The translations under genes and the position numbers were made by a program. DNA of 64,000 nt, from positions 62,001-126,000 of the forward strand of contig JAXGGA010000467.1 of NCBI GenBank assembly GCA_038373865.1, read 5' to 3'. Numbering within the stretch: the stretch's first letter is position 1; each line of letters starts with the position of its first letter. Of this stretch, positions 45,179-56,636 are shown in pieces. The DNA comes from Uloborus plumipes (lineage: Eukaryota; Arthropoda; Arachnida; Araneae; Uloboridae). The notes under the pieces are model-generated. The model saw only the letters and a program-made list of their open reading frames with translations, did no database searches and was not told the DNA's origin.

Positions 45179-47553
45179 CATTTTAAAGTACGTTAGTTGC
45201 CGCTTAATTTGATATGCAACATGACTAATTTGATAAAAATTTTCTTTTTCAAAAAATGAAATTTAAATTTAGAATTTAAATTTCTCAAAAAACATAATGA
45301 ATTTTTTTCAAAAAATTCTCAATAATTCTTGTGTATTTTATCTATGTTTGTACAAATTTTTAGATTGGGATCTCAATGGGATCATATTTTTTTGAATTTT
45401 TGAATAAAACTGTATAGGAAAAAAATGATATTTTTTAGATTCTATTTATTTAAATACTAAGTTGTCTGGCTTGTGATGGTCTAAAAAGTAGTAAATAAAC
45501 ATGAATATGTTTAAAGTGAGCTGGCATGAGCTTATAGATTTGTCAGGTTCACCCCCTCCCCCTCCCTCCCCCGCACAACCACTCTTTTTTTATTCAAAAC
45601 TGTTCAAAATGTTTTAAAAAAAACTCTTTGATACAAAATGAATAGTAAACTTATTTAAAGTTGGTAAATGGGTTCCCTTATAACTAGACGAAGTATCCCC
45701 CTCCCCACCCAAATATACCATTCACACTATACTAATATGACGTCCAACCTCGGGATTGAATTGAGGATTATTTTCACCCTAGGTATATATATTGTTTTGC
45801 AGACGAAGTGTTTCTTTTCGATCCGAACTTCAAAGTGTACTTCCATTCAATATCTGAAATTTAACTTTATGATTCATTTCATCTCCTACCCCAGCACCAA
45901 TCTTCAATTTTGAAGGGAGGAAATAAATGGGTCGCCCCAAGATCATAGCAAACAGCAAAATAGCACTGTTTCTCCTTGTTCTCATCGTTTTTTCTATTCT
46001 TTTCGCACAAAACTGAAAATAAATCAAAATATCAGATCATATGTCTGTGTCCCCATAACTATCTTCCCACATTATCTAGTGTGCAGCTGTTATTTAATTT
46101 TTTTAATTGTTTGTGTTCTTTTTCATTTTGTTGTAAAGGAAAGTAATGCAGCAAGATATATCTATATACTTATATTAAACAAACACTGCTTTTTTGATCA
46201 TAACCTCTCATGTTGTTTAACTTCTGTACAGATTGCTCCTCCCCTTTTCCTACCTTCCCGCTCCAAACTTTTATTTTTTTATCATCCCGCCTAACCCCAT
46301 TTCAAAGCCTTAGTCTCTACTGATGTCTGGTAGTGTTTCAGTTTGTTCTGTTTGTTACTCTTTCCTATTAGCTCATGAGCTTTGTCCAATAAGAGAAAGG
46401 AAAGACAGTGATGGGGACTGACATATAACCTGATACTTTGATTTCTTTTCAGTTTTGTGTGAAAATAATGGGAAAACATTATGAGAACAAGGGGAAACAG
46501 TGCTATTTTGCTGTTTGCTATGATCTTGGGGCGAACCGTTTCTTTTCTTCCTCCAAAATTGAAGATTGGTGCTGGGGGAGGGGATGAAATGAATCATAAG
46601 TTTAAATTCAGATATTGAATGGAAGTACACTTTGTGAAGGTCGGATTGAAAAAAGAAACACTTCGTCTGAAAAACAATATATACCTAGGGGGAAAATAAT
46701 CCTCAAATCAATCCCCAGGTGAGACGTCATATTAGTGTAGCGTTAATGGTATATTTGGGTGGGGGAAGGGTTTTACTTTGCCTTGTTATAAGGAAACCCA
46801 TTTACCAACTTTAAATAAGTTTACTGTTCATTTTGTATCAAAAAGGTTTTTTTTTTTAGCATTTGAAACAGTTTGGGGGAAAAATGGTTGGGTCGGGAAG
46901 GAAGGGAGGGGGAGCTGACCAATTTACAAGTTAATGCTAGCTCACTTACCTAGAGTAAAAATAATAGTCAATTCAATCCCCAGGTTAGATGTCATAATAG
47001 TACAGCGTTAATGGTATATTTGGGTGGAGGAGGGGATACTTCGTCTAGTTATAAGGAAACCCATTTACCAACTTTAAATAAGTTTACTATTCATTTTGTA
47101 TCAAAGAGTTTTTTTAACATTTTGAACAGTTTTGAATTAAAAAAGAGTGGTTGTGCGGGGGAGGAAGGGGTGAGGGGGTGAACCTGACAAATCTATAAGC
47201 TCATGCCAGCTCACTTTAAACATATTCATGTTTGTTTACTACTTTTTAGACCATCACAAGCAAGATAACTTAGTATTTAAATAAATAGAATCTAAAAAAT
47301 ATCATTTTTTTCCTATACAGTTTTATTCAAAAATTCAAAAAAATATGATCCCATTGAGATCCCAATCTAAAAATTTGTACAAACATAGATAAAATACGCA
47401 AGAATTTTTGAGAATTTTTTGAAAAAAATTCATTATATGTTTTTTGAGAAATTTAAATTTGAAATTTAAATTTCATTTTTTGAAAAAGAAATTTTTTATC
47501 AAATTAGTCATGTTGCATATCAAATTAAGCGGCAACTAACGTACTTTAAAATG
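45179..47553. repeat. large inverted repeat (foldback), arms about 0.9-1.1 kb
   Basis: The left arm 45179-46056 and right arm 46409-47553 are inverted copies, starting CATTTTAAAGTACGTTAG at each outer end, with a spacer of about 350 bases. The right arm is longer because about 265 bases are tandemly duplicated (46717-46981 and 46982-47225, sharing GGAAACCCATTTACCAAC). Arms differ by several percent and by indels, so this is not a recent copy or an obvious assembly fold. No coding content. Confidence 0.85.
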
Positions 47554-49282
47554 CCATTTACCAAATCGTTCTATCTATATTTGGTGCCGAGTTATGGTCC
47601 CTTTTATGTTCCCTTATCCATGGAAAAACGAGGGTTTTTCCAAAGTTCAAAGTCTCATAAATGAAAAAATAATAGAGATAAAAATCTAAAAATTGAGACT
47701 TTTGATTACCTCAAGAGGTACAATTGATGAGCCAAAAAAGAAAGAAATACAAAAATGTAAGGTAAAAAACGTTGGATCACTTGATATGGAATGACCCATA
47801 AGTGATATGACTCCGTAATAACTTTTTAAAAAATAAAGAAATTTCCGAAGAATTAATTAACAAAGAAAAATGTGATAGGGTACCTTGTAAGTCAGAAGAT
47901 AGTTCTTCAAAGGATGGACTGCCCGTAAAGTGTTGATAATGCTTTCGAGCAGATGAAAAAGTCTTCAAGAAAGACAAATGTCTTCATTAAATTTCTTGAC
48001 ATCTCTTTTCTGTCGAAAAGTAGGGTTTTCATAAAGCAAATTACACAAAATACACCCCATTATTATTTTGGAGCATTAAAAGAAATGATGAAATTATTTA
48101 TTGAAGACAAACACGCAGTCGAATGAATTTTTTTTTGCCGGATTATGGTCGATATTTATGGAGAATTACTAATATACTCTAGGCATGCGTACTGAGAAGG
48201 CTCAGCCGTAATACCAAATTGTTAAAAATAAATTTATTTCTACTAGCACGAATTGAAAATGTGTATTCAATTGGAGTACCGCAATAACGAACCACGAAAT
48301 TTGAGGGACAATGTGACTGTTAAATTATATAAATATTAACGAAAAAAGCAAAAGTAAAAAAATCAAGTAGTTAATATTATTCTTGATGATCTCATAATCG
48401 ATACTTGCTGGGAGGAGGGGACTCAGATTAAACCATACATTTTGTAGGACGAATATTTTTAAACTAATGTTAATAATTTTCTTAATGTTTAATTTAAAAA
48501 AAAAAAACAATAGTTAGTGGGTCATTCCACGTCAAATCAACCACAAAAATGGGATTTTAACACCCACCATCTCGGATTTTGATGAAACTTGGTATACTTC
48601 CTTCCTTTGTGGTCATAAGCAACCCCCTAAATTTTTTTCCTTTCTAATTCGATGCGTTTTGATTTTATAACCTGTTGAAATTTTGCGATTTTACATGTTT
48701 TGTCATTTTCGAGACACGTAAACTGAGCTAATGTTGTTTATGAAAAAAAAATTGTACCTGGGTAACTAATGGTTTAATCTTTTTAATTTTTTTTTACAGA
48801 AAATGTGAAGACTTTGAGCATGTAAATAAAAACTACTACAATAGTCTTAGTCTACATGAATTTTTTTTAAAAATTTCAAAACTGAAAATTTTGAATTTTT
48901 TTTGTCAAAAAAAAGCTTTGTCAAAATTTTAAATTTCAACATGAGTGTCGTCTTTAAAAATCATCATTTTTTTTTACATGATCATGTATATGTACTCTAA
49001 TTTATCCCACAAAAATAGTTATGGGTATTTGAGGGATTCTACCCCCCCCCCCCCCCTTCTTATTCTAAAAGAGAAAAACGTAAAACATCATACAAATACT
49101 CTTCCTCCTATTTAAAAACAGAATTGTCATCAATTACAACAAAAATATAAACATGAAGTATGTTGAATATACAACTCAAACTCATAAAAATTAATGTTAA
49201 AGATTTTTTTTCAGTCGAAATAGTTTAAACTAGAGGAATTCTGGAAATACGATATCATGAAATTTAATACTTTCATACAACA
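47554..49282. other. repeat-derived AT-rich sequence
   Basis: A GGGTCATTCC-family end lies at about 47795-47807 (reversed) and a start at 48516 (GGGTCATTCCACGTCAAATC). A C-run lies near 49042-49057. No gene. Confidence 0.45.
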
Positions 49283-51733
49283 ATTGACTCCTACAGATTA
49301 CTAGATTGTAGTCGAGACAACTTTAAAATTAAAAGTTGAGCTAATATTTAGAAAAGTGCCAATTTGAGTCCCAAGTGAATTTTCACTAGTATTTCAATAA
49401 CTGGTTAAAAAAATAATTTTCCCCAGAAAGAAGATAAGGTTCTGCTTTCATTTCATCTAATAACATCAAAAAAAAATTTTTTTTTTCTTCAGAAAATATT
49501 GTTTTTATACATCAAAAATCAGATCGGTAACGTGTCCCCAGTAGCAAAACTTAGCATGCAAACAGGTCATGCGCACTTTCTAACTTCCCAAAAAAACGCA
49601 CTTGCACAAAAAACGATTCTATTTTTACCCCTTTGTTAATATTTTACTTCATTTTTGTTTTAATCGATTTCTGATTTTCTAGCTGATGCGAAATAAGCGT
49701 GTCCCAAGTTCCACCGTCAGAGTGGTAACAATAACTTCCGATCTATGTTTAGGCAACCAAAATCATTTCCTGCACCTATACCACGTAATTAAAAATTCGC
49801 ATCGTAATTAAAAATTTGCATTTCTACATCTATAATTGTAGGTAAGATTTTTTATAGTAATTTTATAAAATGTGTGTCATTTGAGTCATCAGATCGGTAA
49901 CAAGCTCTAAAATGCGCAGTTTTTATTATTTTAAAAATTATTTTATATATAAGTATAGTCCTTTATTACAAGTGAAAAAACCACGTGTTTGATTTTGGTT
50001 TAGTGCGATCGACTCGGAAATAAAAACAAAACTTTGTTAGTTTGTCAGATCGGTAACAGTCAGAGCGGTAACATTGAAAAACAGCGAATATGTTCAGAAC
50101 TAACTCACACGTTTCAGAATTATAAAAAGCAAAAATCATAGGTTTTAGCCATATATATTGAATATTTTTGTTCTTAAAAAATGAAAAGCAATGAGTTTTA
50201 GTACAATTGCTTCATTTGTGATTTGTATGACCTAACAATAGAAGTTAGTAAAATAAGAAAAATTGACACTGCAGAAATTAAGTTAATTAATTATTATTAT
50301 TTTATTTATTTATTTATTTTTTTGGTGCTTCAATTTCTCATAACTTCGCTAAATAGCTAGATAATAACTAGCATGCTAAATTTGAATTTCTGATCAAGAA
50401 TTTAAATTTCCTGCAACTAATTAAAGAAAAGCAAGCAGCAGAGTTGTGTGTTGAAAAAGTTGAAGTTGTGTGTTGTTTTAAAACAAAACAAATGTTTTAT
50501 TAGCTTGAATTTGGTAATCTCATAATTTATTTTATCTAAAAACCTTATCGCTCATTTTTATTTCCAAGAAATGCTTTTTTATAATGAAATTTGATTTTTT
50601 AGCCTAATATATATATTTTAATATAATTATCTTAATTCTATGTTAAAAGTACAAGGACATGATATCATATTTAGAGATGTTAACGAAGACTGAAAGCATA
50701 AACTCAAATATGTAGCTCATATTAACATCAGATCTGTAACATTCATCAGATCTGTAACGGCTTAAAAGTGAGTAATCTAAGGAGGGGGTAAATAACTTCC
50801 TTGACCTCCCCCCTTTTATTTTCTTGCATTTAGATCCAATTAAGACTTAAAATCCAATATTAGTTTTTTTCTGCAAAAAAATTTTTTTTTCAGAAAACTC
50901 CAACTTCAAATTGGCACTTTTCTAAATATTGGCTCAGTTTAGCTTGACACTAATCCACTGATTATACATTTTCTAGCACTTTATGGCAGCGAGATTGAGA
51001 ACTGCTTTTGTGTAAATTAGTTATTTTTCTTGACTCCTCCCCATCTGCTGCATTCATTTTATCAAGACCAGTACCTTGTTTTAAGTTATTTTTATTTTGA
51101 AGCAATGATATATTTTAAATGTATCTTTCTCTTCAATTGATTGCACTTTTTGAGGGCACTTGCTTAGACCTTCAACTGTGAATGAGGCATTAAAGCCTGA
51201 AAAAAATAAATAAATAAATAAATAAAAAACTGGACAAAAGTAGTTTCTTCCAAGTACATATTTATTTGCTTTTGAATTTTCATTAAAAAAACATAAATTT
51301 AAGAGGAGACAAATATATGATTAGGCTTGTCATTAAAGCCAGAAGGAAAAAATCTGTATAAAGGCCTGGTTTTCAAAATAATAAAAAAAAAGTTCATTGA
51401 ATAAAAGATGTGCATGTATACTAATTTCATCTTACTTTGCTATGAGTGAAGGAAAAGTAATTTACTTAATTAAAATAATATTACGAAAAAGTTGGTGATT
51501 AATTTTTAAGGGATCTAGAATGTTATTTTAAGAAAAAGGAAGATAAATTTTTCTTTGCACAGAAGTAAAAGTAATTGAAAAAATGTGTCACAGTAACATT
51601 TTTTCTCACACATGGGCGGGGGGGGGGGATCCAGAAAGTGCTACAAAATGTATAATCAGTGGATTAGTGTCAAGCTAAACTTTTAATTTTAAAGTTATCT
51701 TGACTACAATATAGTAATCTGTAGGAGTCGATC
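49283..51733. repeat. inverted-repeat element interrupted by copy B
   Basis: The left arm is 49283-49333 plus 50936-50984, and the right arm 51634-51733. When the arm is read across the copy-B insertion it matches its partner: CTCCTACAGATTACTA, TTTAAAATTAAAAGTTTAGC, then TTGACACTAATCCACTGATT. The loop (50985-51633) is AT-rich with a G-run at 51617-51628. Outer limits are unclear. Confidence 0.65.
49338..50935. mobile_element. copy B of the 4-bp-duplication family, inverted relative to A
   Basis: It starts GAGCTAATATTTAGAAAAGT and ends with the complement of GAGCCAATATTTAGAAAAGT, flanked by AGTT at 49334-49337 and 50936-50939. It is the reverse complement of copy A without the 4.9-kb insertion. 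All seven 13-bp motifs are kept, reversed: starts 49519, 49717, 49889, 50045, 50060, 50728 and 50746. No coding region, so it is non-autonomous at 1598 bp. Confidence 0.88.
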
Positions 51734-52160
51734 ATTTTATCCCTGCTACCCACCACAATCAAGAATTGTTGTAATATCATTTAAATGAAGATACTGACGG
51801 TAAATTAGCTTGCTAGTTATCAACAGTGAGATCTCTATCAGGGATCCCCGACTAAATAATTTTTCAAGTTTTTTTTTTTTTTTTTTTTGTCAGGAAAGAG
51901 TCATGCATTTTTTGGGGAGGGATTTGGGGACCCTAACAAAGCGAGGAAACTTGTTTGTTTAGCTTGTAGGTAAATCCAGCTCTGCTGCTATAAATTTAAA
52001 GAAACAAAAGAGAAAAAAAAAACAATACCACAATATTTTTGGCAGCGTAAAAAAAAATGAAAATAGAAAAAATAAAAAAGAAATTTAGGATCCGCTTAAC
52101 ATATTTTCTATACATTGTGTGTGTTAAGACGTTATACACACACATTGGGTGTATGTAAGT
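51734..52160. other. AT-rich sequence, no gene seen
   Basis: Poly-T near 51870-51888. Nothing else supported. Confidence 0.4.
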
Positions 52161-52168
52161 ACTAAAAG

Positions 52169-53046
52169 CAGGGTGTAAAAAAATCAATGATTTTTTTTTT
52201 TAAATCACAAAAATCGGATTTTTTTGATTTAAATCAGATTTTTTTTTATTTAAATCGGGTTTTTTTGATTTAAAAAAAAAATGAGAAACTTCAGTTATTA
52301 ATTAATTTTTATTTGTGAACAACTTACCTTTAAGTTTTTAAAAATACAAAAACACCTTTGAAGTAAAGCTTTACCAGTAAGAAACCCAGAAAAAAGTGTT
52401 AGGAGCCAATATGAAAAAATCCTGTCTACTAGCTAGGATAAAAATCAAATGGGGCAGGAAGCTCAACCCATTCCTCCCTTCATTCAGTCCCCCCCCCTCC
52501 CTCTTAATTTTGCTTTTGTTTTGTAAAGCTGGAATATGTTCCATTTCAACCACTAATAAAGACTGCCCCCCCCCCCCCCCCCAGTTGCTAATGCAAGGCA
52601 TCTTCATTCATTCAAGAAAAATTCATCTTCTGTTTGGTTGTTTTTGTTTTTTCTTTTCACTGAAAGTATATCACACACATTCTATCTTGTCCCTCCCCCC
52701 TCAATTCACTCTTTACAACACCTGCCCTGCACTTTGCATGTATTTCCTTTATTTCACATATTAGACAACAAATAGCACTATTTGTGCATACATATTATTT
52801 GGACTGCAACCTTCCAGCATTTGTGGAGGGGGGATGAGTAGGATTACTTTTCCGTTTATTAGATGGAAATCAAAGCTCTAAAAGAAAATGGTAAAAATAA
52901 TGAAATTGGGATTGTCCAAGAGAATTTTTTAAGGATTAAAATAAAAAGTGATTTAAATCAATGATTTTTTTAAAAAAATCAATTGATTTAAATCACTGAT
53001 TTAAATCACTGATTTAAATCAATTGAATAAAATCATTGACACCCTG
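52169..53046. mobile_element. small non-autonomous hAT element, 878 bp
   Basis: The ends CAGGGTGTAAAAAAATCAAT and, reversed, CAGGGTGTCAATGATT are flanked by an exact ACTAAAAG at 52161-52168 and 53047-53054. Both subterminal parts are built of repeated GATTTAAATC words. No gene. Confidence 0.9.
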
Positions 53047-53154
53047 ACTAAAAGTATGTTCTAATTTTTTTAATGTTTATATTAGGACCAGCCAAGTTGG
53101 GCCCAGAGCCCGTTGGTGGTCTTTGTATTTGTATTGTTTATATATATGTTACGG

Positions 53155-53310
53155 CCAAAGCCCGAAGTCCGGCCACATCGCGAAGTGGCCGGGCCATGTG
53201 GCCAATGTCCGATGTACTGGAAATGCGTACATGCGACTTTGGCCGGTCACTTCCCGAAGTGGCTGGAACTCCCTGGCCAATGTGCGATGTGCTTGCTAAT
53301 CGATGCAGTT
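53155..53310. repeat. GC-rich two-unit repeat, about 75 bp each
   Basis: CGAAGTGGC, TGGCCAATGT(C/G)CGATGT and CATGCGACTTTGGCCGGTCA recur in two units. It is markedly more GC-rich than its surroundings. Frames open on both strands, including a Cys-rich one to 53411, but I cannot tie them to a known protein. Confidence 0.5.
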
Positions 53311-53430
53311 GCACTTTCAAGTGCTCAACAAATCGCTGCAGATGCAAAAATAAAACTCTTGTGCAATATTCGAAGTTCTATAACAGTTCGTCTTGTTGTG
53401 TCAAATGTTGATACTCACAATTTTCTGTAA

Positions 53431-54067
53431 TAACCTAATTCAGTAGATAACGTGATTATATTTTTGTTTGTTAGTTTGTTTTCTCCAAGGGAGAGGAAAT
53501 TTTCATAAGAGGCCATGAGTTTCTGGTATTGTGAGATCTTCACGCTATTGCCCACCTTGGCCTTTTTTCCGATGGACGATCCTAGGTGCCTAAGAGTACG
53601 GATTCGTCTCAAAAACTACTCTGTGGTAGCAGATTTTAAGGGGGGGGGCAGGGGGCCGGGCACCTCCCAAAGGGATAAAAATAATTTTACTATATGTTTA
53701 ATGTTCAATTGTTTAATGTTCATTTGCTTTTTAATTTCTCCATAACATTCGTGAAAATTTTTGAACTATGTCTTTAATAAAAGCTCATGCACAGCATATT
53801 TAAATAACATCACTTTCGGTTTGCTATGGGAATAATATAGCAATCAGGGCTAAGACAGGGTAAAAGAATACATAAAACTCAGGGTTTGCGAAATCAATGG
53901 TACATAATTTATATCACGATTTTCATTATATCACATTCATCTCCGATGGAAAAAGTGACGATTTCGTTTTGATAAATTTGTTTCAAATCATATTGACAGT
54001 TGTTTCTAAGTAATACCGTGCATTATTTACTAATTAGGTTAAATAAGATTGAATAATTTGACATAAT
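53431..54067. other. no gene seen
   Basis: A G-run at 53641-53649 next to a GC-rich stretch. The rest is AT-rich. Confidence 0.4.
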
Positions 54068-54075
54068 GTTTAATA

Positions 54076-54775
54076 CAGTGTTTCCCAACCTTTTTGAGCT
54101 CATCGCCCCCTTCAAGAAGCTGACTGACACCTATCGCCATCACCCCTTCCTCTAAAAAACAATAAGTTGACCCAAGATCATCGATATTATTCAAAATATA
54201 AGTTCCCAACTTTAATTTGAAGTAAAATGAACTGAATAAAGCAATTATAACCAATAACTTTTAAACTAAAAAATTAATACATAAATAAAAATACCTTTAT
54301 TTTTTTTTCTTTTACAAAGCAAACTGAAGCATTTGAAGGGAAACATCTAAAATTTTCGACGTACTTTTCAAAAAACCATTTTTCAAGAAATTATTTTCTT
54401 TTCTACACTAGACTCTAGGGGAATTAAAATTATTGAAACTAAAAGGTGCAAGGAGGAAGCTCTTGAACTTTAATTTGAAATTCAATCAGTTTTATTTCAA
54501 ACTTTAATTTGAATTCAAAAATCGCGAAAAACGCATTAAAGGTTTCTATTTAATTTCGTCGTTAATTAATGTCATCAGAAGACGGCACCTAGCTCAAGAC
54601 ATTACGATCAACTCTGAACAACCGGTTTCGTAAATGATTACAATTTAGGCTTTCGCTAGTTTTATTTCTACTATTTTTTTTCTTCTAAATACCCATCGCC
54701 CTTTAAAAATTTACCTCCCCTTTGAGGAGTCCAATCGCCCTTCGGGAGCAATCGCCTTCATGTTGGGAACCACTG
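54076..54775. mobile_element. small non-autonomous hAT element, 700 bp
   Basis: The ends CAGTGTTTCCCAACCTTTTT and, reversed, CAGTGGTTCCCAACATG are flanked by an exact GTTTAATA at 54068-54075 and 54776-54783. The end sequence is of the widespread CAGTGGTTCCCAACC hAT type. TCGCCC words recur near both ends. Confidence 0.92.
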
Positions 54776-54851
54776 GTTTAATAGTTGATCGGCTTAAAAT
54801 GTTAAAAATTTTATTTTCCGCCACACATTCGAAGTAAATTAGTACACATAT

Positions 54852-54988
54852 GGGTCATTCCATTTTAAATCAACAAATGGGGTGCGCATCATCATTTTTG
54901 ATTTTGATGAAAATTTGCATGTGTATTCCTTTTACTTCCCAGAGCTCAAAATAGTGTTCATTTTATTTTTAAAAAATTTACCCTTTGG
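54852..54988. repeat. GGGTCATTCC-family repeat start
   Basis: It starts TGGGTCATTCCATTTTAAAT, then GATTTTGATGAAAATTTG, as at 48516. It leads straight into the palindrome at 54989. Confidence 0.6.
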
Positions 54989-56636
54989 TATATAGGCCCT
55001 TTTTGTTGTTGGCAACAGCGAAAGTCGGCCGTTTTGATGCTTTGCCTTATGAACTATAACTTTTTTTCTATCAAAGATTTTGAGCTCAACTATAGCTCAT
55101 TGGAAAGCTAAGAAAAAGATCTTTTTATATATGCTATCAATAAATTTCAGATTTAAAAAAAATATTTATTTTTTCAAGGTCAAAGTTTACGACGAAAATG
55201 ACATTTTTTACTACTTTCGAACATTAAAAAACCCATGAAGGGTTCAAAGTAACAAGCCGATTTTTTCATCATATATTCATAGTCATGGTTACTTACTGTA
55301 TAAAAAAAATTGGCTTGTTATTCCACCCCCTTTATGAGATATGTCCCCCCAAAGTTGTAAATTTTTTAAGAAATCCAATTTTCAACGCTAAAAAAATGCA
55401 TGTGGGGGGCAAGATAAAAAATTTTTCATTTGTGGTATTTTAAGTACTTTTTACCAGCTTTCTAATAAAACAAAAGTTGCTTTGTTATTCAAAGGCGTTT
55501 GGCAGATATAAGGGACTGAACTTTCAAAAAATCGCACAAAAACAACACGATTATTTTCATTTTTTTAAATCCCTTTTTTTTATTTAAATGTAATTATATA
55601 CCTTATTCTTTGCCTTAAATGCTAAAAACAGATTAAGAAGAGCAATGAAGAAACATATTTAAAGTTTAATAAGATAATTTAATATTTTTAACACCTGGGA
55701 ATATAGAATACCACTAAACTTGTCTGATTTTTAAACATCTGATTGCTACCTACAACAGGACTGAGCATTTCTCAACTTGTCCAGGTTTGTTCATACCATG
55801 TGGTCATCCTTGTTTTGACTTGCTCTCACGTGTGTATCTTAGTTGTCTTTCAAATTCTGAAAGAAGTAGGTTGTTGAGCTAGTGTTTCTGCTGTAAAATC
55901 TTGTGAAGCTGATGTGATTTCTTTTCATTTCAAGTTCATTCATATTCACAGAATGTTTTGTTAAAGGTAAAAGAAGAAATTCTTTAGAATCCTTAAATAT
56001 AAATTTAAATTTGTCTTTCTACATGTAAATTGTGAATAAGTTATGAATAACCCTAAATGCTCCATAGGAGTTTTTGAGAATGATGATTGTAATATTTTAA
56101 GTTACAGTAGGCAGTCTACTGTAAATAGTATTTCTGAGTACAGTAATGATGATAAAACTTTACTGCACCTTGCTATTGAAACTGTTTGTACCTACCATGC
56201 AAAAAATTTCTTGCCAAGTTTTGCCACCTTTATGGAATTTCTTGCTGGTAGGTACAAACAGTTTCAATAGTTTTACACCCAGTTCTCAGGTGCAGTAAAG
56301 TTTTATCATCATCGCAGTACTCAGAAATACTATTTTCAGTAGACTGCCTACTGTAACTTAAAATATTACAATCATCATTCTCAAAAACTCCTATGGAGCA
56401 TTTAGGGTTATCCATAACTTATTCACAGTTTACATGTAGAAAGACAAATTTAAATTTATATTTAAGGATTCTAAAGAATTTCTTCTTTTACCTTTAACAA
56501 AACATTCTGTGAATATGAATGAACTTGAAATGAAAAGAAATCACATCAGCTTCACAAGATTTTACAGCAGAAACACTAGCTCAACAACCTACTTCTTTCA
56601 GAATTTGAAAGACAACTAAGATACACATGTGAGAGC

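Noticed and set aside
53073..53430. Cys-rich 112-codon and overlapping 105-codon frames
   Set aside because: Both are open only because of a GC-rich two-unit repeat; no family could be supported. Kept as a repeat.
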